DNA from: an uncultured Roseburia sp.
GTDB lineage: Bacteria; Bacillota; Clostridia; Lachnospirales; Lachnospiraceae
Assembly: GCA_934317215.1 (NCBI GenBank)
Contig: CAKREH010000006.1
Location: forward strand, 59,080-123,079
DNA: 64,000 nucleotides
Reading direction: 5' to 3'
Notes under the pieces: generated by a model
The model's input: the letters and a program-made list of their open reading frames with translations, nothing else
Database searches by the model: none
What the model was told of the DNA's origin: nothing
Made by a program: the position numbers and the translations under genes
Shown: positions 26,845 through 35,416 of the stretch, one piece after another
Layout of the letters: each line of letters opens with the position of its first letter
How positions within the stretch are numbered: the stretch's first letter is position 1

Positions 26845-27096
26845 TTACGCAGTTTCCTCGGAATTGCGCTTGATGCCGTCCACAATGCTCATAATCCTTC
26901 TTGCCAAATCCATATCATCTTTAAACAAAGCTGTGATACTGCCCGCCGACCGGAACGGTTCGTCCATCAATACTCTGTTGTCATCAATATTTCCATTTAC
27001 AAAGGTTGCTCCTCTGCCAAGAGAGTTTAAAACTACTGTATTTCCTTTCAAAAACCAATATAAATATCTATTATTTATGATGTCTGAACAAATCAA
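26845..27096 (-). CDS. unrecognised open frame, probably a gene fragment
   Basis: 83 codons from a TTG without a ribosome site. The frame is open for a further 14 or so codons upstream, which suggests a truncated 5' end. It contains NTVVLNSLGRGATFVNGN and a helical end DMDLARRIMSIVDGIKR, which look protein-like, but I cannot place the family. It lies 47 bases before the M64 gene on the same strand. Confidence 0.25.
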   Translation of the reverse strand: MICSDIINNRYLYWFLKGNTVVLNSLGRGATFVNGNIDDNRVLMDEPFRSAGSITALFKDDMDLARRIMSIVDGIKRNSEETA

Positions 27097-27102
27097 ATTC
27101 TT

Positions 27103-27207
27103 ATGCTTACAACGGAACTTTTTATAGCCATTATCAGCTTATGCATTACCTGTTTTACTCTTGGTTATACCGTTGGTTCTAAGAGCAATGACAAAACACA
27201 AAAATAA
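27103..27207 (+). CDS. 34-residue single-helix peptide, type I toxin-like
   Basis: ATG 27103 to TAA 27205-27207 codes for one hydrophobic helix (LFIAIISLCITCFTLGYTV) and a short polar, basic tail ending KTQK. This is the layout of the small holin-like peptides of Clostridia. As in those loci, a terminator begins at the stop codon, and a conserved-looking GCTAACCG...CGGTAGCACC stretch follows, where an antisense antitoxin RNA would start. No clear Shine-Dalgarno is seen, which lowers confidence. The toxin reading is inference from architecture. Confidence 0.4.
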   Translation: MLTTELFIAIISLCITCFTLGYTVGSKSNDKTQK

Positions 27208-27244
27208 CCGCCCCATGTCCTGCCAGACCGAGCGGTTATTTTTT
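27201..27244 (+). terminator. terminator of the small-peptide gene
   Basis: AAAATAACCGC (27201-27211) pairs with GCGGTTATTTT around a 19-20-base loop, followed by T residues. It overlaps the stop codon of the 34-residue peptide. Confidence 0.75.
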
Positions 27245-27261
27245 ACCAATTATCTACAGGG

Positions 27262-27444
27262 CTAACCGTCTATCGGTAGCACCTTTTGATATGCTCTGGC
27301 AATAATATAGGATGGTTCATAATATGCGCCACAATTATAATTATCTATTATATCACAAATATCACTATTATAAACCCTATATATTTCATCAACATAATTT
27401 TCATTTCAAAGAGCCGTATCAACAATCAATCGCTGATATACTTT
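27262..27444 (-). pseudogene. 3' remnant of a DUF3990-partner-like gene (copy 1)
   Basis: The minus-strand frame reads KVYQRLIVDTAL, a TGA stop, then ENYVDEIYRVYNS and IDNYNCGAYYEPSYI. It lines up with KVYKRLIKQVAQ..., ALIKVYNS and IDDYNSSLYYENPSYL of the better-preserved copy at 28758-29218. It is fused at about 27444 to the recombinase fragment, so one deletion joined two unrelated genes. Confidence 0.65.
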
Positions 27445-27770
27445 CCCTTATCAATCGCCCTCGTTGCCATCGTTCGCCGGAACTTGTGCGGATGTATTCT
27501 CTCCATGCTTATTTTTCTGCCAGACTCACGAACCCGGATTTCCACACCGCTGATTTTTAATCTGTCATATGGAGCATCTAAAGTTGTAAATAATGCAGGA
27601 TTATCGTCATGGCGGCTATTGATATTTAAATATGTTTCATTAGATGTCTGCTCTCTCTGCGGTGCTTCACTGGATAAATTTTTAAGCAGCACTTCCTGTA
27701 ATTTTTTCATCTGTGCAATGCTCAAAAAATCTGCCATTTCATTTAATATGCATACTAATTTTTCATCCAT
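27445..27770 (-). pseudogene. tyrosine recombinase (phage-type integrase) remnant
   Basis: The frame from 27770 has a helical start (MDEKLVCILNEMADFLS) and then the C-terminal catalytic part of a tyrosine recombinase. FTTLDAPYDRLKISGVE is followed by ERIHPHKFRRTMATRAIDKG, the HxxR box with active-site His and Arg. The segment between (box I and most of the core) is missing, and the frame leaves the family at the next fossil, before the nucleophilic Tyr. It cannot be active. It marks an old integration in this accessory stretch. Confidence 0.7.
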
Positions 27771-27857
27771 GTTGGTACTCTATTCCTTTCATACCAACAT
27801 TCTGCCCCAACATAACTGTCAAAATTTTCTTTTTTCGTTTTACAATTTTATAAAACA

Positions 27858-27887
27858 AACCTATGCAATTTTAAAATCACATAGGTT
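27858..27887 (-). terminator. terminator after the zeta-like gene
   Basis: Minus-strand AACCTATG, 14-base loop, CATAGGTT, then TGTTTTAT. Just downstream of the stop at 27893. Confidence 0.6.
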
Positions 27888-27892
27888 CTACA

Positions 27893-28462
27893 TCATTTTA
27901 AGCCAACTAATTTTTTTATTGCTTCTTCATCCCAATTATCATTTGCCCATACAAAATATTCTGTTTTTCTCTTCTTAAAAATTCTATATGGAACAGACGT
28001 ATTATCATAGATATGCATTACATCTGCTATCTCAACTAATTCAGGAATAAGTTTTAATGCTTTCGTATATCTGGAACGAATTTTATCTTCAGGTACTCCG
28101 TGTCCACCCGTTGCTTCTCTGGATTCCACTCGCATTACATTAATATTCACATTAGCAGTCAACACATATATACAACGAATAAAATATCCTTTTTCTTTTG
28201 CTTTTTTCAATAATTTAATATTTCTGTCTGTCGACATAACGGTTTCAAAAGTAAAACCATCATTATTAGTAATTGCCTGTTCTCTCATATGTTCTGCCAA
28301 TTGCGCAGCCTCAAGATCAGAACAGTAATTCGTTCTTTTTATATCATCCGCATTAATATACGGTTCGATAACCTTTGCCATTTTTGTAATAGTCGACTTT
28401 CCGCTACCGTTAGGTCCTGCAAATACAATAATTTCAGGAAGTTTATCCCTATCCTTTGGCAT
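27893..28462 (-). CDS. zeta-toxin-like P-loop kinase
   Basis: 189 residues from ATG 28462 with GGAAGGAG before it. The P-loop FAGPNGSGKSTI (about 15-26), an INADDIKR segment, and TFETVMST followed by a helix are the signature of zeta-toxin-like kinases. Characterised zeta toxins phosphorylate UDP-N-acetylglucosamine and so block wall synthesis. The gene overlaps the upstream 64-codon partner by 14 bases, the order expected of an antitoxin - toxin pair. Toxicity is inferred; non-toxic members of this kinase family also exist. Confidence 0.75.
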   Translation of the reverse strand: MPKDRDKLPEIIVFAGPNGSGKSTITKMAKVIEPYINADDIKRTNYCSDLEAAQLAEHMREQAITNNDGFTFETVMSTDRNIKLLKKAKEKGYFIRCIYVLTANVNINVMRVESREATGGHGVPEDKIRSRYTKALKLIPELVEIADVMHIYDNTSVPYRIFKKRKTEYFVWANDNWDEEAIKKLVGLK

Positions 28463-28643
28463 ATTTTCTCCTTCCATCCGGATATTCTAAAAATGCAGCT
28501 TTTTTCTCTGTATCATATCCTGCAATTGGAACACCTTTAATTTTTTTTATCTCATTATCAATTCGGATAGCTTCTTTGAAACGTTCTGTTAATTCATCAT
28601 CGGTAATTCCACACATGGAATCTAATTCATTCGTTTCTAACAT
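28449..28643 (-). CDS. small partner of the zeta-like kinase, putative antitoxin
   Basis: 64 residues, acidic helical start (ITDDELTERFKEAIRID) and a polar end GYDTEKKAAFLEYPDGRRKY. It has a strong ribosome site, GGGAGG, 7-8 bases before ATG. It lies directly before the kinase with a 14-base overlap, so the two are co-translated. I do not see likeness to the classical epsilon antitoxin; the role is inferred from position and size. Confidence 0.6.
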   Translation of the reverse strand: MLETNELDSMCGITDDELTERFKEAIRIDNEIKKIKGVPIAGYDTEKKAAFLEYPDGRRKYAKG

Positions 28644-28757
28644 CTAAACTACCTCCCTTCATCAATAAACCTATTTTTATATACACATCTATTATATATA
28701 ATTTGCTCATTTTATTCTAGCGTTTTCTTCAGATCGACGTTACTATCCAAATTTAAT

Positions 28758-29218
28758 TTATAGAATTGTATTTTCCAAGTAGCACTCCAGCAAATAAGAT
28801 GGATTTTCATAATAAAGGCTGCTGTTATAATCATCAATCTTTGCACTGAGAAAAGAATTATATACTTTTATCAGCGCATCCACGATACCAATTTGTTTTT
28901 CCTGTGCCACCTGTTTGATCAAACGTTTGTATACTTTTGCAATATCCCAATGCGAAGGAATCGCATATCTACAATCCGCTACATTATCAAATGTTCCATC
29001 CGGGATTTTCGCTTCTTCTATAAAATCTTCGCATACCCTGTCAATATTGTCACAATGATAAACATCTGCCAGATCATAGATTTCTGCAGCCGGTCTTTAC
29101 CAAGCCAGTTTACAATATCAGCTCTCTTATTTTTTGTTTTTCTTGCAATATCATCAATCAGACCACATACAAAAAATAAATCATTATCCTTTGAATCTTC
29201 GCGCCCTTCTCCGATCAT
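28758..29218 (-). pseudogene. DUF3990-partner gene with one frameshift (copy 2)
   Basis: The start frame (from ATG 29218, sharing one base with the DUF3990 stop) reads LFFVCGLIDDIARKTKNKR and KDRLQK, then derails near 29081-29083 where one A is missing from a run. The next frame continues without stops: LADVYHCDNIDRVCEDF, IPSHWDIAKVYKRLI, ALIKVYNSFLSAKIDDYN, SSLYYENPSYLLECYLE, stop at 28758. Repaired, it is about 153 residues. Homologues commonly follow DUF3990 genes in Lachnospiraceae. A recent or assembly-level error is possible, because nothing else is damaged. Confidence 0.65.
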
Positions 29219-29682
29219 TAGAGTGTCACCTCCTCGCAGCCTCTATATGCCAGACATTTTAATGCTTCTTTTGTACAAAATGTAATTTGATGCGTTGGAT
29301 ATTTGAATTTTGCCAATACCCAGAATTGCTCTCTTGTAATCGTGCCATCCATATAATCAGAAATATAGTTATAAATCTGGTCATCTGCCATTGCACCGAT
29401 CACAATATCATAATCATGAGTCTTTCCACTTCTGCACGAAACAATAAAATCCAGCCATTCATCTGTCATCTCACGAAATTCTTTGATGTTTAAATCCTGA
29501 TTTAAACGCACGTCATAAATCGACACAATTTTTGCATCATAGCGTCTTGCCCACCTCTGCGCCTGTTCTTTTATGATCGTGCAATAAAAACCAATTCCAA
29601 AGTCTTTTGTATTGCGTCCTACGCGGATTTTCTGGGTTTCAACAGGTGTATAACCACCATGATAAACTGTCATTCTCGCCAT
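29218..29682 (-). CDS. DUF3990 family protein
   Basis: 154 residues. The opening VYHGGYTPVETQKI, then DFGIGFYCTIIKEQAQRWARR, is the DUF3990 core. It resembles the H-x-G / substrate-loop layout of ADP-ribosyltransferase folds (a structural inference). The start follows GGGGGAGAGACACT. Its stop shares a base with the next gene's start (TAATG), so the two are coupled. Neighbours (zeta-like pair, recombinase remnant) favour a toxin-antitoxin or defence role, not shown. Confidence 0.75.
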   Translation of the reverse strand: MARMTVYHGGYTPVETQKIRVGRNTKDFGIGFYCTIIKEQAQRWARRYDAKIVSIYDVRLNQDLNIKEFREMTDEWLDFIVSCRSGKTHDYDIVIGAMADDQIYNYISDYMDGTITREQFWVLAKFKYPTHQITFCTKEALKCLAYRGCEEVTL

Positions 29683-29697
29683 AGTGTCTCTCCCCCT

Positions 29698-29790
29698 CTA
29701 TCCAAAATATTTCTGCATCAGACTGTCAAATAGTGTTTGCGTTTCATCAAGAGATTTTTGGACTTCAACTTCTAAATTTTTTATATTCAT
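29698..29790 (-). CDS. 30-residue peptide coupled to the HelD fusion gene
   Basis: ATG 29790 overlaps the TGA of the large fusion gene as ATGA. The peptide MNIKNLEVEVQKSLDETQTL and ten further residues is an amphipathic helix ending QKYFG, and a TAG follows. The DUF3990 ribosome site comes immediately after. It may be the leftover end of a small gene usually placed before DUF3990. Weakly supported as a gene. Confidence 0.35.
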   Translation of the reverse strand: MNIKNLEVEVQKSLDETQTLFDSLMQKYFG

Positions 29791-32700
29791 TTAAACTCCC
29801 TTTTCTGCGCTGTTTTCTGGTAGATCTCAACCAATTTTTCACGGTTCTTTTCGCTGATAAAATAATAATCGCTCTGACTCCCCTCTGCCATGATATAAGG
29901 TCCAAAAGTCCGTATCCCACAAAACAGCACAGTTCCTTTCGATGCAATGGCAAGCCCGTATCCTTTCTCTGATAAAATAAGCGGCATTCTTAACTTTTTC
30001 CCACCATAGGAAATGTATTTTGCTTTTGCTGTCACATCCATAAAATCAGCGGCAAGCAGTCCCTTTGCTTTCAAATGTTCGGACTTTTCCCAGTCAAAAA
30101 ATGTCCAGTTACATCTGCCTTCCTGAAACCTTGGCTCCTCCGCTTTTTCTGCAAGCAACAGTTGCTTTTTCTCATTGTAAAAACAGACCGCTCCATTATT
30201 TTTTGCAATGCGCACGGTAACTTTTTCCGTTGCGATTTCCACCAGTGTTTTGGATTCCTTTGCACTCCATGAAAATGCTATATCCGCCTTTCCTTTCCAT
30301 GCGGTATCGCCAATTTTTTCCGTGACACCCTTCACGAAACTGACCCGGATCACCTCCGGTGTGATCGGCGTGATGCGTAAAAGTCCGTACATGCTGGAAA
30401 GTTCCACATAGCTTTTCGTCTTTTTGATCCATTTGATGGCAAAATTGTTTCGGGAATGGCCTTTAACACGGAGGATCTCATTATCCGGGATCGCGCCAAA
30501 TTCGTACGGAGACAGGATGATTTCCTCCGTATGGTTTCCTTCGTTTTTTCCAGAGTTGTCTGCTGCTTTTCTGACTGGCGCTGCCACAGCTCTCTTATAG
30601 GCAGATGCCATTTTCTGCCCTGTCAATGTCTTTCCTCTTGCCTCAGCCTCATTCTCTTTCCCCTGCGGTTTAATGACGATGCGCTTCGGACCGATGTACT
30701 CGCGCTCTGCCATATCTTTTGCGCCCTCGATCCTGCGCTGCTGCTCAATTTCTTTTTCCGTGTGCTGCACCCGTTCAAATTCCGCTGCTTTGGTCAGTGT
30801 TTCCGCCGCAAACTCTTTCATATGTTTCCCTTCCGGGACTTTATCGGCAAGGATTCCGGTCAGCTTTTCCTGATATAAAACCACAAGTTCATGCAGTGCA
30901 CGGGTCGCAGCCACATACAGAAGTTTGACATGCCCGTTATCTGACGGATATTTTTCTTCGGTCGGATCAAATAAAAGTACCGCATCAAATTCGAGTCCTT
31001 TCGTATAAGAAACAGGAAGCACCATGACGCCATCCCCGAACTCAGCTTTTTCCAGATCTGATTCTGCAATTTTTACATATTTCTTTAGTTCTTCCGCAGC
31101 CTGTGCCGCTTCCGTCTCATCACGACAGATCACGGCAATTGTCTCATAACCGTCCTGCTGCCATTTTTTGATCGTGGTGACGGTATCTGCCAGCAATTGT
31201 TTTTCATCCGGACATGCCACCGTCTGCACCGGATTTCCGTGACGGATAATCGGTTCTACTGGATAAATGGAAAAGTCTCCATGGCGCAGGATCTCGTTTG
31301 CATACTCTGAAATCTCCACCGTGTTGCGGTAACTTTTCCTGAGAAGTCCGAACGCATCAAATGTCCCTGTCAAAATCAGTTTTTTCAACTCTTCCCAGTC
31401 GTTTAAACCATACTCAAAATGAATATTCTGGGATGTATCACCCATAATCGTGTAAGTACAGCCATACAGACAGTAATGCAGGCATCTGTATGACATCATG
31501 CCAAAGTCCTGCGCCTCATCGATTACCACATGGCTCGCCTCGCGCACCGGATCTGTTTCTTTGATCCGCTTATAAATATATGCAAGTGCCGCAAGATCAT
31601 AGACATCAAACGAGTTTTCCGGCACATCGACTTCTTTTCCTGCCTCCTGCTGCGCAAGTAAAAATTCTCTGTAAAAAGTAAATACAGATTCTCTCCATTT
31701 TCCATCCCCAAAATAAGACGCGTATTTTTTGTCTAAAATTTTTTTCTCTTTTGGCGGAAATGTCACGGACTTCCCGGAAACCTCATTTTCATATTTTGCA
31801 TACAAAATCTCATTTAGCATGAGTATCTTGCTCTGCATGGAGACTTTCGGATTATTTTTTAAATAACGCCCGATCTGCTCCTTTGACAACAGGAGATTTC
31901 CAGTCTTTTCCATATAAATATTTTCTTTTGCGATCGACTGATTCTCATAGTTCTGGCAGAATTTTTCTAAATCCAGAAACCATGCCGTTCCGCCCCTGAT
32001 GCTGTTTTTTGCATCTGTCTTGTCGATATTGTGGTAAGAAAACCGTGTCTCGTCCCAATCCTCATACAAAAGGCGGATAAAAAGCTGCTCCATCGTCATC
32101 TGACGGATTCCATACACATCGAGTTCCGGCAGAACACTTGTGATATAATTCAAAAGAATCCGGTTGCTTCCTATAATATAGAAGTCCTCCGGGCGGAAAT
32201 CATCTTTGTAATTATATAGAATATAGGAAATGCGGTGCATCGCCACCGTCGTTTTTCCAGAACCAGCGACGCCCTGCACAATGATGTTTGTTTTCGGCGA
32301 ACGGCGGATAATGAGGTTCTGCTCTTTCTGGATCGTCGCAATGATCTCGCCCAAAACTGCCTTTTTATTTTTGGCAAGGTATTTTGTCAGCAGTTCATCG
32401 TTGGCGACCACATCTGAATCAAAGAAATCTTTTAACCGGTCATTTTCAATCTCGTAAGTGCGCTTGCGTTTCAGATCAATCTCAAATGTCCCCTCAGAAC
32501 TCACAGTATACTGGCACGCTCCCATCCTGCTCTCATAGTATACTGATGCGATCGGTGCTCTCCAGTCGAGCACGACCGGATCAGAGCTGCTGTCCGTGAT
32601 GCCGACTCTTCCAATATAAAAAGCCTCAACCGCTTGCGTCTTTGGATCCCTGAAATCAATGCGCCCAAAATATGGCTTCTTACGCGCCTTTTCATAGCGC

Positions 32701-33572
32701 ACCAGTTCCCGTTCATCCTCTTTTAACCTCGCAGCCGCATTGTTCCAGAGTGCCAGTCCTTCCTTATCCTTTGCATCGTAGACTTCGAGGAGATCGGCAA
32801 GATCTTCATTAATTTTCCGGATATCTTCTTTCGCATGATCTAAATTATCCTGCGCGATCTCTATGATTTTACTGAGCTGATGCTCCTCTTCTTCCTTTGT
32901 CAGACCGGGGAATTTCTCAAACAGCTTTATGATCTCATCTAACGAATCCACCCTCGCTGCCAGTTTCCCACGCAGTGTCTCATCCGGTTCGGTCTGATCC
33001 GGTACCATCACAACATTACAGCCTGCACCATAAGCACTGCATACACCGTTTGGGGAATCCTCAACCGCCATACATTCCTTCGGCAAAAGTGCAAGCTGTC
33101 TGCATGCATACTGATAGATATCCGGTGAAGGCTTTCCATGTTCCACCATCGTTGCACAGATGATCTGATCAAAATAATCGTAAAGACCAAGCTGCTTTAA
33201 ATACTGTTCTGTACGCACCTGATCCGTCGCCGTCGCAATTGCACGGCGAATCCCCTGTACCTTTAAATAATCCAGCAGTTCGATTGCACCTTTTTTGATC
33301 TCAATTCCATTTTTTTTCAGACACTCTCCCATGATCTGCTTGCGATAATTTCGTATCGCCGTATAATCCAGATTCGGATCATGAAACATTTCTTTTAAAT
33401 GCTGTGGTGCATACGGCTGCCCAAGTGACCGCATGGTAAGTGCCTGTTCATCCGTCATTTCATACCCAAAATGCGCCAATGCCTTTGGCCAGAACATGCG
33501 GTAATATTTTTCCGTATCGATCAGTGTACCGTCCATATCAAAAATTACGGCTTTTATGTTTTTTGTATTCAT
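29787..33572 (-). CDS. HAD phosphatase - HelD helicase - GH31-N-like triple fusion
   Basis: 1261 residues in one unbroken frame. Residues 1-220 are a HAD hydrolase of the beta-phosphoglucomutase kind (AVIFDMDGTLIDT with Asp12/Asp14; EDSPNG). Residues 225-940 are a UvrD-like HelD, the RNA-polymerase recycling factor: N-terminal coiled arm, Walker A GVAGSGKTTVAMHR (434-447), VIDEAQDFG, SYTKGLEFDAV, LLYVAATRAL. After a basic, low-complexity linker, residues 1030-1255 resemble the N-terminal beta-sandwich of GH31 glycosidases (RITPITPEVIRVSF, LILSEKGYGLAI, EGSQSDYYFI). The last unit has no catalytic barrel. Start follows AAGAGG. Separate genes are the norm for all three. Confidence 0.85.
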   Translation of the reverse strand: MNTKNIKAVIFDMDGTLIDTEKYYRMFWPKALAHFGYEMTDEQALTMRSLGQPYAPQHLKEMFHDPNLDYTAIRNYRKQIMGECLKKNGIEIKKGAIELLDYLKVQGIRRAIATATDQVRTEQYLKQLGLYDYFDQIICATMVEHGKPSPDIYQYACRQLALLPKECMAVEDSPNGVCSAYGAGCNVVMVPDQTEPDETLRGKLAARVDSLDEIIKLFEKFPGLTKEEEEHQLSKIIEIAQDNLDHAKEDIRKINEDLADLLEVYDAKDKEGLALWNNAAARLKEDERELVRYEKARKKPYFGRIDFRDPKTQAVEAFYIGRVGITDSSSDPVVLDWRAPIASVYYESRMGACQYTVSSEGTFEIDLKRKRTYEIENDRLKDFFDSDVVANDELLTKYLAKNKKAVLGEIIATIQKEQNLIIRRSPKTNIIVQGVAGSGKTTVAMHRISYILYNYKDDFRPEDFYIIGSNRILLNYITSVLPELDVYGIRQMTMEQLFIRLLYEDWDETRFSYHNIDKTDAKNSIRGGTAWFLDLEKFCQNYENQSIAKENIYMEKTGNLLLSKEQIGRYLKNNPKVSMQSKILMLNEILYAKYENEVSGKSVTFPPKEKKILDKKYASYFGDGKWRESVFTFYREFLLAQQEAGKEVDVPENSFDVYDLAALAYIYKRIKETDPVREASHVVIDEAQDFGMMSYRCLHYCLYGCTYTIMGDTSQNIHFEYGLNDWEELKKLILTGTFDAFGLLRKSYRNTVEISEYANEILRHGDFSIYPVEPIIRHGNPVQTVACPDEKQLLADTVTTIKKWQQDGYETIAVICRDETEAAQAAEELKKYVKIAESDLEKAEFGDGVMVLPVSYTKGLEFDAVLLFDPTEEKYPSDNGHVKLLYVAATRALHELVVLYQEKLTGILADKVPEGKHMKEFAAETLTKAAEFERVQHTEKEIEQQRRIEGAKDMAEREYIGPKRIVIKPQGKENEAEARGKTLTGQKMASAYKRAVAAPVRKAADNSGKNEGNHTEEIILSPYEFGAIPDNEILRVKGHSRNNFAIKWIKKTKSYVELSSMYGLLRITPITPEVIRVSFVKGVTEKIGDTAWKGKADIAFSWSAKESKTLVEIATEKVTVRIAKNNGAVCFYNEKKQLLLAEKAEEPRFQEGRCNWTFFDWEKSEHLKAKGLLAADFMDVTAKAKYISYGGKKLRMPLILSEKGYGLAIASKGTVLFCGIRTFGPYIMAEGSQSDYYFISEKNREKLVEIYQKTAQKREFK

Positions 33573-33832
33573 GCTTTTCCTCTTCTATCCCGAACCATTA
33601 CCTCAATTGTACAGCAGCCGGCTGCATAAATCCCAGCCAGAACTATTGTCGTGAATTAGAATATTTTAACACATTTATTTTCACACGACAACGCTATTTC
33701 GAATGGCTGATACATTCTGCCGGATTGCAGAGCCAAAATCTTTTGAAAATGATTCTTTTCGCATACGAAACTGTCACAGAGGAAGCAAAAGATTATGTAT
33801 CTTTATGATCTGCATACGATACAAACTATATT
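33573..33832. other. gene-free stretch
   Basis: No supported gene. On the plus strand 33660-33808 reads FEWLIHSAGLQSQNLLKMIL and ends EAKDYVSL; the piece LLKMILFAY is like the N-terminal part of some IS1182-type transposases. The match is too short to call. Confidence 0.3.
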
Positions 33833-34468
33833 TCAGACGTTCCATCGTGGCTCTTTTGCATACCCCATAAACAGATCAAAGATTGCACGATAGCCTTCCT
33901 CCTTGATATGCATTCCCTCAATCGTATACTCTGCTTTGAGATTTCCATCCCGGTCTTTTAACGGATCATTGATATCTATATATTTTGCATGATGTCTTTC
34001 CGCAAGCTCCTGCACCGCCTTATTTGCCACCGCAATTTTCCCGTTCGTGCGGACACGCAGACATGGTTTCATCTCCTCGGCTGCTGCCTCATAATTAATC
34101 GGATAATATGCCATCATATAGATCTCAATATCAGGCAGTTTGTTTTCTACAATGGAAAGTATCCTGTCATAGTTTGTGATCATCCGGTCGATGGATATCG
34201 CCGGATCACTCAGATCATTTGTCCCGATATTGATAAAAAGGCGGGATGGTTTCAGATCCAGAATGCAGACATCTACATTTTCAAGCAGCTCGTCTGTGAT
34301 AAAGCCGCCAATTCCGCGGTTATAGACCGTGATATCCAGATGATCTTCGTCAATAAATTTTTCGACTGGAAACATCTCCATCAGTGAGGAGCCTGCGCAT
34401 ACAATTTTCCCCGGTACCACTTCCTGATTCAATTTTCTGTAACGTGCAATTTTTTCTTCTTTCGTCAT
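33833..34468 (-). CDS. SGNH/GDSL-type esterase or lipase
   Basis: 211 residues, no signal peptide, so cytosolic. Block I is VCAGSSLME (nucleophile Ser27 or 28), block II gives the RGIGGF glycine, block III is NIGTNDL with the oxyanion Asn, and block V is EGMHIKEEGY with the catalytic Asp/His pair partly altered to GMH. Probable carbohydrate or lipid esterase. The start follows AAGGAGG. It begins two bases from the end of the LysR gene on the same strand, so the two may be co-transcribed. Confidence 0.85.
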   Translation of the reverse strand: MTKEEKIARYRKLNQEVVPGKIVCAGSSLMEMFPVEKFIDEDHLDITVYNRGIGGFITDELLENVDVCILDLKPSRLFINIGTNDLSDPAISIDRMITNYDRILSIVENKLPDIEIYMMAYYPINYEAAAEEMKPCLRVRTNGKIAVANKAVQELAERHHAKYIDINDPLKDRDGNLKAEYTIEGMHIKEEGYRAIFDLFMGYAKEPRWNV

Positions 34469-34469
34469 G

Positions 34470-35339
34470 TTAATCCTCCTTGAATTCCATTTCCTTAATA
34501 AATGCTTCCACTTCTGCCGGCAAACGTTCCTCGCGCCATGCTAACAATATCTCGGTTGTAAGATCAGCGTCCGTAATGCCATAAACACACATCGAGTCAG
34601 ACACACGCATGGACTCTGGCAAAATTGCCACTCCAATCCCTTTTTCTGCAATTGTCATTGCTGTTCTTGCATCCTCACATTCATAATAGATATCGCAGGT
34701 CAGTCCAACAGCTTCAAACGCTGAAATAATATAATTCCGATACCGGTGTGATAATATCAGATGTTCCTTTGACAATTCTCTCAAACTAATCTGTGATCCA
34801 TCCTTTTTCCTGAATCCCTCCATTCCCTTATATCCATCTGCTGCCACGGCAGCCAGTTTTTCCCGAATCAGCCTTTTTGTCTTACAACCGTTCAGTGTGA
34901 TCGGCGTACGCAGTGTTGTGATATCTATCATGTGCTTTTCTAATTGTTCTTTTAAATTGAATGTCGATCCCTCATGAATATCAAAATGAATCCCCGGATA
35001 TTGTTTTGAAAACCGCTCAATATATTCTGACATCATCAGAACCGTAGATGGTGTAATACCAATATGTATCGTTGCAGACTGGCTTGCCTTGACCACCTCA
35101 CGCTTTGTAACATCTAACATTTTCAAAATACTGCCAGACCTTGCATACAACACCTTTCCAGCTTCTGTCAATGTGATTTTTTTTGTTCCACGAAAAAAAA
35201 GCTGTACATTAAGTTCTTCTTCAAGCATTTTCATCTGATAACTGACCGGTGGCTGTGTCATTTTAAGAACTTTCGCAGCACCACTCACCGTCCCCTCTTC
35301 CACCACTGCACGAAAATATTCCAGCTGTCTGATTTCCAT
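34470..35339 (-). CDS. LysR-type transcriptional regulator
   Basis: 289 residues: winged HTH at 1-60 (VSGAAKVLKMTQPPVSYQMKMLEEEL) and a periplasmic-binding-like effector domain after 90. It is divergent from the MATE gene across 137 bases. This is the classic arrangement for a LysR protein controlling its neighbour, and it is followed without gap by the SGNH esterase. The effector is unknown. The start follows AGAGGAAGTG. Confidence 0.93.
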   Translation of the reverse strand: MEIRQLEYFRAVVEEGTVSGAAKVLKMTQPPVSYQMKMLEEELNVQLFFRGTKKITLTEAGKVLYARSGSILKMLDVTKREVVKASQSATIHIGITPSTVLMMSEYIERFSKQYPGIHFDIHEGSTFNLKEQLEKHMIDITTLRTPITLNGCKTKRLIREKLAAVAADGYKGMEGFRKKDGSQISLRELSKEHLILSHRYRNYIISAFEAVGLTCDIYYECEDARTAMTIAEKGIGVAILPESMRVSDSMCVYGITDADLTTEILLAWREERLPAEVEAFIKEMEFKED

Positions 35340-35416
35340 GTTTCACTTCCTCTCCTGTTTTTGTCAGTACATATAAAAAATATTGTTTTATGATATAAAA
35401 TAAATATTTTATATAT

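Noticed and set aside
29018..29218. 66-codon frame as a gene in its own right
   Set aside because: Its last 25 codons are nonsense relative to the family; the true continuation is in the next frame, so it is the start of a frameshifted gene.
33440..33808. Transposase gene on the plus strand
   Set aside because: Only a short piece (LLKMILFAY) is suggestive and most of the frame lies over the HAD start.
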